A DNA stretch of 64,000 nucleotides from contig JANNWG010000040.1 of the NCBI GenBank assembly GCA_031414695.1, forward strand, positions 1-64,000, given 5' to 3'. The notes under the pieces were generated by a model. It did not search any database and was not told the origin of the DNA. It saw nothing but the letters and a program-made list of their open reading frames with translations. A program made the position numbers and the translations under genes. Of this stretch, positions 51,095 to 59,750 are shown piece by piece. The DNA comes from UKL13-2 sp031414695 (GTDB taxonomy: Bacteria > Pseudomonadota > Gammaproteobacteria > Burkholderiales > Usitatibacteraceae). The first letter of the stretch is position 1; each line of letters starts with the position of its first letter.

Positions 51095-52078
51095 TTATTC
51101 CGCTTTGACTTCGCGTGACAGCAGCGCTTTTACAGCATCTTGCGGGTTCGCACCGGCGAATAGTACCGCGTTCACCGCATCAGTTATCGGCATATCAACA
51201 CCGTGTAGCTTGGCGAGTTTGCTAGCAGTCTCTGCGGAATTCACACCTTCGGCGACATGGCCTAACTCGGCCAAGATGTTAGAAAGCGACTTACCTTCGG
51301 CCAGCAGCATGCCGACGCGACGATTACGCGAGAGATTGCCAGTTGCCGTTAATATCAAATCGCCTACACCAGTTAGTCCCATAAATGTTTCAGCCTTACC
51401 GCCCATCGCGGTGCCAAGTCGTACCATCTCGGCAAGCCCGCGCGTAATGAGCGCGGCGCGGGCGTTGAGCCCAAGTTTCATACCATCGGATATGCCTGCG
51501 GCAATTGCCATGACGTTTTTTAAGGCGCCGCCAAGCTCAACGCCGATGAGGTCGGGTGAGGAATAAACGCGCAGCGCATTGCCGCTGAGTGCAGCGGTCA
51601 TCAACGCGGCAAACGCGTTATCGTTTGCGGCTAGCGTGAGCGCGCAGGGCAGCCCTCGCGCCACTTCATCGGCAAAGCTAGGCCCTGATAGTGCGCCGTA
51701 AAAACAGCCTTCACTAATTACGCTAGCAACAGTCTCGTGTGGTAATTTCCCAGTGGCGCGATCAAAGCCCTTGCATGCCCAAATGATGGGTATTGAGGGC
51801 GCAATTTTGTGTAAGTGAACAACAGATGCAGCTAGTCCAGAGGTTGAAGTCACAATCAAGGCAATATCAGCGTCTGCGATGGCTAGTTCAAATTGTGAAG
51901 TGACAACAATGGTTGATGCGAGCGTTATGCTCGGTAAATATTTTTCATTCACGCGTGATGTGGCAAGCGCGTTGAGACTCAATTCGTCACGACCCCATAA
52001 CGACACGCTGTGCTTTTTGGCGAGCTGAATAGCTAATGCAGTGCCCCATGCGCCCGCCCCAATAACGGCTATTTTCAC
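51095..52078 (-). CDS. gpsA: Glycerol-3-phosphate dehydrogenase [NAD(P)+]
   Basis: Makes sn-glycerol 3-phosphate for phospholipid synthesis; 327 residues. Rossmann opening MKIAVIGAGAWGTALA, WACKGFDRATGKL, substrate site VELGGALKNVMAIAAGISDG and GLTGVGDLILTATG. Last gene of rhodanese-grxC-secB-SH3-gpsA in the usual betaproteobacterial order; argB starts 85 bp downstream on the same strand. Confidence 0.97.
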   Translation of the reverse strand: MKIAVIGAGAWGTALAIQLAKKHSVSLWGRDELSLNALATSRVNEKYLPSITLASTIVVTSQFELAIADADIALIVTSTSGLAASVVHLHKIAPSIPIIWACKGFDRATGKLPHETVASVISEGCFYGALSGPSFADEVARGLPCALTLAANDNAFAALMTAALSGNALRVYSSPDLIGVELGGALKNVMAIAAGISDGMKLGLNARAALITRGLAEMVRLGTAMGGKAETFMGLTGVGDLILTATGNLSRNRRVGMLLAEGKSLSNILAELGHVAEGVNSAETASKLAKLHGVDMPITDAVNAVLFAGANPQDAVKALLSREVKAE

Positions 52079-52111
52079 AGCAGCGCTACGACAAAAGTGC
52101 GGCAGGCGTGA

Positions 52112-52648
52112 TTATTCACCCCACACCTGCGTGAGTCTGACAAAACCTGTTTGACCATCACGATGCTTTACGCCGAGCCAGCCTGTTGGTGCAACGGCGC
52201 TGGTTAGTTCGAGCAGCACACTGCGCTGCGCCTCAAAGACGAGATTAGCGCTTGCACCTGCCGCGACGCGTATGTCGGCGGTAGCCACATTTACAATCAC
52301 CAATCGTGACGTATTGCGTGCGGCTAGCGTGTCGTTTTCAACCCAGCCGATTGTGCTTTCGTAATCACGGACCTTAGTCCATTTATCTAGTTTGACTAAC
52401 ACCTCGAGCGGTGATTGACGAAGCACGATGTGGGTTTTGTTTGCCCGCGTCGATGGCGCATCAAACAAGACGGCAGGTTTATCGCCAATATTGATGAAGC
52501 TAATTTTGGGTATGGCAGGTGCTGTCGGCGCAGCTGGTGGCGTGGTTTGTGCGTTAGCGACAAATGCGCACATGACAAATGAAAACGCCGTGGCAACCGC
52601 CACGGCGTTCATCGACTTTGAAAAATCGAGCCTCAATTGGCGATTCAT
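52112..52648 (-). CDS. Periplasmic SH3-domain protein
   Basis: Protein of 178 residues with a signal peptide (about residues 1-34, AVAVATAFSFVMCAFVANAQ), a Pro/Ala-rich stretch and two bacterial SH3-like repeats (AVLFDAPSTRANKTHIVLRQ onward; ADIRVAAGASANLVFEAQRS onward), each with a GW turn (IGWVENDTL, TGWLGVKHRDG). Probably binds peptidoglycan or periplasmic partners. Lies 3 bp from the secB stop, so translationally coupled. Confidence 0.85.
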   Translation of the reverse strand: MNRQLRLDFSKSMNAVAVATAFSFVMCAFVANAQTTPPAAPTAPAIPKISFINIGDKPAVLFDAPSTRANKTHIVLRQSPLEVLVKLDKWTKVRDYESTIGWVENDTLAARNTSRLVIVNVATADIRVAAGASANLVFEAQRSVLLELTSAVAPTGWLGVKHRDGQTGFVRLTQVWGE

Positions 52649-52651
52649 CGC

Positions 52652-53158
52652 TTAATGCGTTGCGGTGGTGATCGCTGGCTGCTGAGTTGCGGCTTGTGCT
52701 TCTTGCGCCTTTTGCGCTTGATACAGCGCTTCAAAATTCACAGGGTTAAGTAGCACTGGCGGAAATCCTGCGCGGGTAATGGCGTCCGAAATGGTTTCGC
52801 GGGCATACGGGTACAAAATATTTGGGTTGCCAATGCCCAAGATTGGGTCGAGGTCTTGATTTGGTACGTTGCGAATTTGGAAAATACCGGCTTGATTGGC
52901 TTCTGCCAAAAACATGGTTTTGTCGCCGATTTTTGCCGTGACGGTAATGGTTAATTCGGTTTGATAAATACCATCATCAACTGACTTGGATGAGTGATGT
53001 AATTGCACATCAACTTGCGGTGCTTCACGCTCCAAAAAAATGCCTGGTGCGTTTGGCACTTCTACAGACAAATCTTTGACATAAATCTTTTCGATATTGT
53101 AGGTAGGCTGGTTATCAGTTGCGGCGGCGGCTGGTGCTGCTGTTGTTGCATCGGTCAT
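52652..53158 (-). CDS. secB: Protein-export chaperone SecB
   Basis: Tetrameric chaperone of 168 residues that keeps precursors unfolded and hands them to SecA. The family core begins YNIEKIYVKDLSVEVPNAP; later NILYPYARETISDAITRAGF and PPVLLNPVNF. An Ala-rich N-terminal tail and a Gln/Ala-rich C-terminal tail extend it. Follows grxC by 54 bp, the usual partner. Confidence 0.98.
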   Translation of the reverse strand: MTDATTAAPAAAATDNQPTYNIEKIYVKDLSVEVPNAPGIFLEREAPQVDVQLHHSSKSVDDGIYQTELTITVTAKIGDKTMFLAEANQAGIFQIRNVPNQDLDPILGIGNPNILYPYARETISDAITRAGFPPVLLNPVNFEALYQAQKAQEAQAATQQPAITTATH

Positions 53159-53212
53159 GTTAATTCCTTGGGGTTTCAGTGGTCTATCAGCGTTGTAAAA
53201 AAAGGTGAAACA

Positions 53213-53479
53213 TTAATTGGGATTAAGTAATGGTACTAAGCCGCCCGCTTTGTCGAGCGCGGCTAGGTCATCAAATCCGCCGACATGCGTGTCGCCAATA
53301 TAAATTTGCGGCACGGTGCGGCGTTGGGTACGCGTCATCATTTCTTCGCGTTTGGCAGGGTCGGTATCAATCAAAATTTTGTCAATTTGCTCGACGCCTT
53401 TTGATTTCAACAAGCGTTCCGCCATCTGGCAATACGGGCAGACGCGGGTTGAATACATGGTGATAGTGGGCATGGTCAT
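53213..53479 (-). CDS. grxC: Glutaredoxin 3
   Basis: Dithiol glutaredoxin of 88 residues with active site CPYC at about 14-17 and the conserved TVPQIYIGDTHVGGFDDL. It reduces disulfides with glutathione. Two in-frame ATGs (53479 and 53473) are both plausible. Gene order rhodanese-grxC-secB is conserved. Confidence 0.97.
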   Translation of the reverse strand: MTMPTITMYSTRVCPYCQMAERLLKSKGVEQIDKILIDTDPAKREEMMTRTQRRTVPQIYIGDTHVGGFDDLAALDKAGGLVPLLNPN

Positions 53480-53496
53480 CGCTTTTTTCTTTTCTC

Positions 53497-53910
53497 TTAT
53501 CTCTCCACAGGCAAGCTAGCTTGCTGCCAAGCGGTAAAGCCGCCCGCTAATAGCACCACGTTGGTGAAGCCTTTGGCCTTGAGTAAGCGAGCTGCAGCAC
53601 CTGCACGGTTGCTGCTGCGGCAAGTCACAATAACGGGTTTATCTTTGAATTTTGCAAAATCATCAACGCGTTTATCAAGCTCTGCTAACGGCACGTTTTT
53701 TGATTTGGGAATGCGGCCACCGTTGTATTCGCCGTTGTCGCGGATATCCAGAACGAGGGCATCACCCGCATTCATAAGCCGAGTGGCTTCCATCGTGCCG
53801 ACTTCTTTGGCGCCCCCAATGGCTTTAGCAATAGTCGGCCAAAGCAGCATGACGCCGCTGGCGATAAACAAACAAACCAGCATGATGTTTTGGGTGATAA
53901 ATTCAGACAT
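53497..53910 (-). CDS. Membrane-anchored rhodanese-like protein
   Basis: Protein of 137 residues with one N-terminal transmembrane helix (about 9-28, IMLVCLFIASGVMLLWPTIA) and a rhodanese domain with the active-site cysteine in VTCRSSNRAGAAARLL. Sulfurtransferase or thiol carrier; the homologue YibN lies beside grxC-secB in E. coli. The ATG at 53910 gives the family start (MSEFITQN); the open frame upstream to 54009 is not conserved. Divergent from gpmA. Confidence 0.93.
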   Translation of the reverse strand: MSEFITQNIMLVCLFIASGVMLLWPTIAKAIGGAKEVGTMEATRLMNAGDALVLDIRDNGEYNGGRIPKSKNVPLAELDKRVDDFAKFKDKPVIVTCRSSNRAGAAARLLKAKGFTNVVLLAGGFTAWQQASLPVER

Positions 53911-54163
53911 TGAAATAATGAGTAATGGTGGCAGAAAATAAAGGCGCGTGAAAGCGGTCGATAAAACAGCAGTCGATAAAGCGAGTGCGGTAATTGTTGG
54001 AATGCACAATCACGTAAACTCAATATTCTACCACTTAGCGCGTTTTCCCCATAATTGCAGGCAGCAACACGGCATTGATAGCTTGGGTAAAGTGAGCAAT
54101 ATTCAAGTGATGCTTGTTTAATTTAACAGCCGCTCCAGCAATTCTTACTAAAAACACACAAAA

Positions 54164-54910
54164 ATGAAAAAACTCGTACTCATGCGCCACGGCGAATCGC
54201 AGTGGAATTTGGAAAACCGCTTTACCGGCTGGGTAGATGTTGATCTCACCGATAAAGGCGTTGCAGAAGCTAAGCGTGCAGGTGAGGCGTTGAAAGCCAA
54301 TGGTTATGGGTTTGATGTGGCTTATACGTCACTGCTCACTAGAGCTATTCGTACGTTGTGGCTAGCACAAGAGGTGCTTGATCAACGTTGGCTCACGGTG
54401 GTTAAGCATTGGCGCTTAAATGAACGCCATTACGGTGCACTACAGGGCTTAAATAAAACCGAGACAGCCAAAAAATACGGCGACGCGCAGGTGTTAGTGT
54501 GGCGGCGCAGTTACGATACGCCACCACCCGCTTTGCGTATTGATGACCCAGCGCATCCGCGATTTGATGCGCGCTATGCACATTTGTTAGAGGAGGAGTT
54601 ACCGCTGACGGAATGTTTAAAAGATACGGTGGAACGTGTTGTGCCCTATTGGCAAATTGAAATCGCCCCACAAGTGCGCGCAGGTAAACGCGTGATTATT
54701 GCGGCCCACGGCAATACAATTCGCGCGCTGATTAAACATTTTGACAAAGTAGCAGATGAGCAAATTGTGAATTTGAATATTCCGACAGGCGTGCCATTAG
54801 TGTATGAATTTAGCGACGATATGCGGCCAATTCGCAGCTACTATTTAGGCGATGCCGCTGAAATTGCGGCAGCTGCAGCGGCGGTGGCCGCTCAAGCTAC
54901 GTCAAAGTGA
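54164..54910 (+). CDS. gpmA: 2,3-bisphosphoglycerate-dependent phosphoglycerate mutase
   Basis: Glycolytic enzyme of 248 residues. The catalytic histidine is in LMRHGESQWNLENRFTGW (H10), NERHYGALQGLNKTETA follows, and the second His in AAHGNTIRALIKH. The C-terminal 20 residues are Ala-rich. Standard size. Divergent from the rhodanese-secB operon and followed 6 bp later by envC. Confidence 0.98.
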   Translation: MKKLVLMRHGESQWNLENRFTGWVDVDLTDKGVAEAKRAGEALKANGYGFDVAYTSLLTRAIRTLWLAQEVLDQRWLTVVKHWRLNERHYGALQGLNKTETAKKYGDAQVLVWRRSYDTPPPALRIDDPAHPRFDARYAHLLEEELPLTECLKDTVERVVPYWQIEIAPQVRAGKRVIIAAHGNTIRALIKHFDKVADEQIVNLNIPTGVPLVYEFSDDMRPIRSYYLGDAAEIAAAAAAVAAQATSK

Positions 54911-54916
54911 TCGTCA

Positions 54917-56209
54917 TTGAAGCGTTTAGCAATTTTATCTAAACACCAGCAATGGCGGTCTTTTTCGAGCATTATTGCTTCAAAATTGCCGTCAATATTA
55001 GTGTTTGCGATTTTAATTACGCCGACCGCATTCGCTAACTCAGACAAAAAACAAGCGCTCGATGACTTGCGTGGGCGAATAGAAAAACTCAATCGTGACT
55101 TAGCGAAGAGCGAAGAGTCGCGGGTTGAGGTGGCCGATCAACTAAAAACCGCTGAAAAGTCGATATCCGAAGTCAATCGTAGTCTTGCTGAGCTTGGCCG
55201 CGCGCAAACCGATATAGGCCGCGAGCTCGGCGAGACGGAGTCAAGCATTAACGCTACGCGCGCCGACATCATTCGCGAAGAAGTGTTGCGCGATAAATTA
55301 ATCTTGCATCAATATATGTACGGCAACACGGATGCGATGCGGCTGATGCTAGGCGGCCAAGATGTTTCGCAGGTGGAGCGACAATTGGCCTACTTAGGTT
55401 ATGTAACGCGTTCACGCATTGCGACCATTGCTCGCTTACAAAAAAGCGTAACGGCATTAGCGAGCCTTGAAGCTGTTGCGCGCGATAAGCAAAATCAATT
55501 AGCTGAGAATGCAGACGCACAAAAAAAAGCGCGCGCTACATTGGTGTCGGATCGACTCGTACGTCAAAAAGTAATGGATCGACTTCGCACCGACATTACA
55601 AAAAACAAACGTGAAGTGGGTCGGCTAAAACGGGATGAAAACCGCCTGACCAAATTGGTCGAACAAATCGCCATTGAGCTCGCGCGTAAGTCACAAGTGC
55701 GCACGCCGCCGCCGACTAAGGAAGCAAACCAAGGCAGTGCAGGCAATGAGAAGCGCAACCAAAAATCAGGCCAAGTCATCAATGATGTTGTTGACAGCGG
55801 CTTTGTTGGTCGCGCCTTTGCTTCACTACGCGGTAAATTAAAGCTGCCCGTTAAGGGTGAACTTGCTGGCCGATTTGGTGCCAAACGTGATGAAGGCGGT
55901 GTAACGTGGAAAGGGTTATTTATTCGTGCCGAAGATGGTCAATCAGTACGTTCTGTTGCCGACGGTCGGGTCGTCTATGCCGACTGGCTGCGAGGCTACG
56001 GCAATATATTAATTATTGATCACGGTGCGGGATACTTAAGTCTCTACGGGCACAATGAAAGTATTGTTAAACAAGTCGGTGACAGTATCAGTGCTGGCGA
56101 AGTCATTGCCTCGGTCGGATCCACTGGAGGCGCGCTAGATTCAGGTGTATATTTTGAATTACGCCAAGACGGTAAACCGTTTGATCCAATGCGTTGGGTC
56201 AGTCAATAA
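54917..56209 (+). CDS. envC: Murein hydrolase activator EnvC-like protein
   Basis: Periplasmic protein of 430 residues: signal peptide (about 1-41, ending TPTAFA), long coiled coil (about 45-255, LDDLRGRIEKLNRDLAKSEE onward) and C-terminal LytM domain (about 310-425). The LytM metal ligands are degenerate (TWKGLFI where HxGxD is expected), as in EnvC, which activates amidases rather than cutting murein. The start is a TTG at 54917, 6 bp after the gpmA stop; there is no in-frame ATG before the mature protein. Codons for about residues 9-30, half of the signal peptide, lie in a copy of the dispersed palindrome. Confidence 0.9.
   Translation: MKRLAILSKHQQWRSFSSIIASKLPSILVFAILITPTAFANSDKKQALDDLRGRIEKLNRDLAKSEESRVEVADQLKTAEKSISEVNRSLAELGRAQTDIGRELGETESSINATRADIIREEVLRDKLILHQYMYGNTDAMRLMLGGQDVSQVERQLAYLGYVTRSRIATIARLQKSVTALASLEAVARDKQNQLAENADAQKKARATLVSDRLVRQKVMDRLRTDITKNKREVGRLKRDENRLTKLVEQIAIELARKSQVRTPPPTKEANQGSAGNEKRNQKSGQVINDVVDSGFVGRAFASLRGKLKLPVKGELAGRFGAKRDEGGVTWKGLFIRAEDGQSVRSVADGRVVYADWLRGYGNILIIDHGAGYLSLYGHNESIVKQVGDSISAGEVIASVGSTGGALDSGVYFELRQDGKPFDPMRWVSQ
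54941..55006. repeat. Dispersed imperfect palindrome, copy 11, inside the envC reading frame
   Basis: Left arm AAACACCAGCAATGGCGGTC, right arm TTGCCGTCAATATTAGTGTTT written in two parts (TTGCCGTCAA and TATTAGTGTTT), centre CGAGCATTATTGCTTCAAA. Matches copies 7 and 10. It lies after the TTG start and runs through the hydrophobic part of the signal peptide. Confidence 0.9.
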
Positions 56210-56236
56210 TTTTTTGTATTTTGTATTTTGTATTCA
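56209..56236. repeat. Microsatellite between envC and ctpA
   Basis: Three copies of an 8-nt word (TTTTGTAT) in a row just after the envC stop, 35 bp before ctpA. Too far from the start for a simple spacing switch, but slippage is possible. Confidence 0.6.
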
Positions 56237-56270
56237 GTCAAAACCTATTTTTGTATCGAAAGTAAAGTGT

Positions 56271-57833
56271 ATGGATAACCAAGCGCCACAATTAGTAACC
56301 CCGTCCAACAAATCATTTAGCACCAAAATGAAAGCGGCCGGCTTAGTTAGCCTTGGCGCGGTGCTTGGTGTCTCAATCTCGCTGCATTTTTCGGCCATCG
56401 CCGAACGCCAGCAGACACTGCTTAACTTACCGATCGAAGAAGTTCGCATGTTGTCAGAAGTCTTTGGCCGCGTGAAGGCGGGCTATGTCGAAGAGGTGGA
56501 CGATAAGAAGTTGATTAAAGAAGCGATTAACGGCATGTTAAACGGCCTTGATCCGCACTCGGCATTCTTAGACGAGGATGCTTTTAAGGATATGCAAGCA
56601 TCCACCAGCGGCAAATTTGGTGGGCTCGGCATTGAGGTTGGCACAGAAGATGGTTTTGTAAAAGTTATTTCACCGATTGATGACACACCAGCTTACAAGG
56701 CCGGCATTAAGTCTGGTGATTTCATCATCAAAGTAAATGAAAATAATCTGCGTGGTCTTTCCTTAACAGAGGCGGTTAAGCGTATGCGTGGGGAAGCCGG
56801 CACCGAAGCCGTGCTGACTATTTTGCGTCGTGGTGAGGCAAGCGAGCTGACATTTAATGTCAAGCGCGCTGTCATTGAGATTCAAAGCGTTCGCACCCGC
56901 CAAATCGCGCCCGATATTGGCTATGTGCGACTCACCCAATTTGAACAATCCACACCTGAAAAAATGGTCAAAGCCATCAATGATGTTTATAAGCAAAACG
57001 ATAACAAGCTGAAAGGGTTAATTCTTGATTTGCGCAATGATCCGGGCGGCGTGCTGGATGCGTCAGTCGCGGTATCGGCGGCGTTCTTGCCAAAAGATGT
57101 ACTAGTGGTTTATACCGAAGGCCGTATTGAGGATGCAAAGATGCGTCTATATGCTAAAAAAGAAGACTACCAACGTCGTGGTGGCAAGGAAGATGTGTTG
57201 GCAAAACTCAACCCGCTCGTTAAAACTGTGCCGTTATTAGTGCTTGTCAATAACGGCAGCGCATCGGCATCAGAGATCGTCGCGGGTGCATTGCAAGACC
57301 ACGGCCGCGCCATCATTATGGGTACACAGACGTTTGGTAAAGGCTCTGTACAGACGTTGCTGCCTATCAGTAGTAACAGCGCGATTAAGCTCACCACGGC
57401 GCGCTATTTCACGCCGAAAGGCCGCTCAATTCAAGCCAAAGGAATCGTGCCTGATAAGTTAGTCGATGACGGCACACTGCGTTTCGTAACCCGCGAGGCA
57501 GATTTAGAGCGCCACCTAGAAGGTGACGACGAAAAGAAAGCCGTGGAGGCCATTAAAAAAGCCAAGCCAATCGACTTAACACTTGCCGAAAACGAAGTAA
57601 AAAAAGACGAACCTAAGGTTGAGTACAAGCCAAAAATGGCGCCTGATGGTAAGCCGATTGATTTTGTCTTGCAGCAGGCGCTAAATCATTTCAATGGTGA
57701 AGCCGTCGCGGCAAATCCGAAAGCATGGTTTGCCTTAACCACTGCTAACGCTGATAAAAAATCCGCGCAATCTGCTGAGACCGTAGCAACCGCAAAACCG
57801 GTAGTACCAAGCAAAGTACCGCTACCCAAGTAA
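56271..57833 (+). CDS. ctpA: Carboxyl-terminal processing protease (S41, CtpA/Prc-like)
   Basis: Periplasmic protease of 520 residues: N-terminal signal anchor (about 20-40, AAGLVSLGAVLGVSISLHF), PDZ domain (about 100-180, GLGIEVGTEDGFVKVISPID) and S41 core with catalytic Ser in NNGSASASEIVAGAL and Lys in GTQTFGKGSVQTLLP. A Lys/Ala-rich tail ends it. The frame reaches back into envC, but ATG 56271 gives the correct start. The order gpmA-envC-ctpA-thiF/moeB is conserved in betaproteobacteria. Confidence 0.96.
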   Translation: MDNQAPQLVTPSNKSFSTKMKAAGLVSLGAVLGVSISLHFSAIAERQQTLLNLPIEEVRMLSEVFGRVKAGYVEEVDDKKLIKEAINGMLNGLDPHSAFLDEDAFKDMQASTSGKFGGLGIEVGTEDGFVKVISPIDDTPAYKAGIKSGDFIIKVNENNLRGLSLTEAVKRMRGEAGTEAVLTILRRGEASELTFNVKRAVIEIQSVRTRQIAPDIGYVRLTQFEQSTPEKMVKAINDVYKQNDNKLKGLILDLRNDPGGVLDASVAVSAAFLPKDVLVVYTEGRIEDAKMRLYAKKEDYQRRGGKEDVLAKLNPLVKTVPLLVLVNNGSASASEIVAGALQDHGRAIIMGTQTFGKGSVQTLLPISSNSAIKLTTARYFTPKGRSIQAKGIVPDKLVDDGTLRFVTREADLERHLEGDDEKKAVEAIKKAKPIDLTLAENEVKKDEPKVEYKPKMAPDGKPIDFVLQQALNHFNGEAVAANPKAWFALTTANADKKSAQSAETVATAKPVVPSKVPLPK

Positions 57834-57858
57834 CGAGCTACGATTACGTATAAATGCC

Positions 57859-58689
57859 ATGATGCGCGGACACATTGAGAGCGAAGATCAATCGCTTCTG
57901 CGATATTCACGGCATTTATTGCTTGAGCCGTTCGGCATGGAGGCGCAATCAACGCTTGATGCCGCGTCGTTGTTGGTTATTGGCGCGGGCGGCTTAGGTA
58001 GCGCAGCGCTACTCTATTTAGCGTCGGCTGGCATTGGGCGCATTACCATTGTTGATGGTGACAGCGTCGATCTGACTAACCTGCAACGGCAAATTATTCA
58101 TGATGAGGCGTCTATTGGTGTGAATAAAGCAGAGTCTGCAAAAAAGCGAATGCAGGAAATAAATTCAACAATACAAATCCACGCGATTTCAGCGAGATGC
58201 GACGAAGCTGCTATTTTTAGTCTCGTTAAAGACGCTACCGTCGTGCTTGATTGCACGGACAATTTTCAAACGCGGCACGCCATTAATCGTGCCTGTGTAA
58301 CGCATCAAAAAATCTTGGTTTCAGGTGCGGCGATTCGTTTTGATGGGCAAGTTACCAGCTTCGATTTTCGTCAACCCGCAGCCCCTTGCTACGCTTGCCT
58401 TTTCCCTGATGATGGCGCAGCAGAAGAAGAACGCTGCGCTGTAATGGGTGTTTTAGCGCCATTGGTCGGTGTAGTGGGGTCGATGCAGGCAGTTGAAGCG
58501 ATTCGATGTTTGACGAATCTTAAAAACGAAGCGCCCGATATTGGTCGGCTACTACTCTTTGATGCGCGTTCATTTACGTGGCGCGAAGTGCGCTATCGTA
58601 AAGATTGTCATTGCAAGGTATGTGGTGATGTAAGCGCATCGCCAGCGACGGTGGCACAACATTTAGTGAAGGAGTTTGCAGATGCGTAA
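57859..58689 (+). CDS. ThiF/MoeB/HesA family adenylyltransferase
   Basis: E1-like enzyme of 276 residues that adenylates the C-terminus of a sulfur carrier (MoaD or ThiS). SLLRYSRHLLLEPFG opening, nucleotide loop IGAGGLGSAALLYLASAGIG, VDLTNLQRQIIHDEASIG, and zinc cysteines CYAC and CKVC. It carries no rhodanese domain. Assignment between MoeB and ThiF is open. The start may be ATG 57859 or 57862. It overlaps the DUF4124 gene by 8 bp. Confidence 0.92.
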   Translation: MMRGHIESEDQSLLRYSRHLLLEPFGMEAQSTLDAASLLVIGAGGLGSAALLYLASAGIGRITIVDGDSVDLTNLQRQIIHDEASIGVNKAESAKKRMQEINSTIQIHAISARCDEAAIFSLVKDATVVLDCTDNFQTRHAINRACVTHQKILVSGAAIRFDGQVTSFDFRQPAAPCYACLFPDDGAAEEERCAVMGVLAPLVGVVGSMQAVEAIRCLTNLKNEAPDIGRLLLFDARSFTWREVRYRKDCHCKVCGDVSASPATVAQHLVKEFADA

Positions 58690-59188
58690 TTACCACTTGA
58701 TCCATTCTGTATTGGTGTTGGTAGCGTTTTCTGTCACGCAAGTTGATGCGCAGACGCTATATAAGCACGTTGATAAAGACGGTAAAGTCACCTATTCAGA
58801 TAAGCCGCCAAAGGAGGGCGATACTGGCAAAGCGACCAAAGTAACAGTCGACACTACCGCTAACGTGACCAAACACGTGAATAAAGATAGTAAAGGCAAT
58901 GCACAAAAATTCTCTGACGTTAAAGCTCGCGGTGATGCACGCATTGCGTTGCGCGATAAATTGCTAGGCGACATTAAGTTAGCTGAAAAATCGGTGGAGG
59001 ATGCTAATAAGGCGCTTGAAGATGGACGCCAGCCTCTGCCTGGCGAGACCCGGGGTGGCGCCAATGCGCCAATGCAACGCACACCAGAGTATCACGAGCG
59101 CATTGCTAAACTCGAAGGTGCCGTAAAAAATGCCGAGGCTAATGTGAAGCGTGCTGAAGAGCGCTATCAGCGAGGCTCGCCAGATTAG
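58682..59188 (+). CDS. DUF4124 domain secreted protein
   Basis: Protein of 168 residues with a signal peptide (to about AQ at residue 23, VLVLVAFSVTQVDAQ), then the DUF4124 module LYKHVDKDGKVTYSDKPP and a charged coiled-coil C-terminal half (LRDKLLGDIKLAEKSVEDAN onward). Function unknown; frequent in betaproteobacteria. The start is ATG 58682, with GGAG 7 nt upstream inside the previous gene. Confidence 0.88.
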   Translation: MRNYHLIHSVLVLVAFSVTQVDAQTLYKHVDKDGKVTYSDKPPKEGDTGKATKVTVDTTANVTKHVNKDSKGNAQKFSDVKARGDARIALRDKLLGDIKLAEKSVEDANKALEDGRQPLPGETRGGANAPMQRTPEYHERIAKLEGAVKNAEANVKRAEERYQRGSPD

Positions 59189-59286
59189 CGGTCTCGTTAG
59201 GGGGTATTCAATAAAACTTACTGTATCGCGTAAGCCGCCACTATGCTGAGCGGCCCACTCGCTACATTATTCGCGCTGATAAAGAG

Positions 59287-59619
59287 TCAAGTATTGTCTT
59301 TAATCTTGGTGCTGGAACCATTGGTCTTTACAGACTCAATGCCTTTATCGCGCGAGGCTTCAGATGCATACATCTGACTCGTGCCAATAATCTGATGATT
59401 GGCTGCTTTAAGATTGAAATAAGACTTACCATTTGTTGCTACTTTACGGTCGTAGCTAGCGTCATTGCCGCTATTTTTTTGCACAGAAGCTATCCCGTTT
59501 GTTGCCGATGACTTCGCTTCATATTGCTCACTTCGCAATATTACTTCGCTGTTGCCTGCTTTAAGTACAAAGCTAAATTGCCCTTTGTCGTTTTTGTCGA
59601 GTTCATACCATCCAGCCAT
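59287..59619 (-). CDS. YegP-like protein with two DUF1508 repeats
   Basis: Small protein of 110 residues made of two DUF1508 repeats: GQFSFVLKAGNSEVILRSEQ (first) and SYFNLKAANHQIIGTSQMYA (second), each followed by a conserved GI-SV. Cytoplasmic; role unknown, stress-linked in some bacteria. Shine-Dalgarno AGGAG is before the start on the minus strand. Confidence 0.93.
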   Translation of the reverse strand: MAGWYELDKNDKGQFSFVLKAGNSEVILRSEQYEAKSSATNGIASVQKNSGNDASYDRKVATNGKSYFNLKAANHQIIGTSQMYASEASRDKGIESVKTNGSSTKIKDNT

Positions 59620-59750
59620 GTGAGTCTCCTATTGAGATGAATAAAAAACACTACCTAGTGCAACACCTTACAGTCGCTAACAGTTTCATAATAACCTTTG
59701 CAGTTCGAAATAGGATATTGCGGGGTAAATAAGTTGCCGTACAAGTTTTT

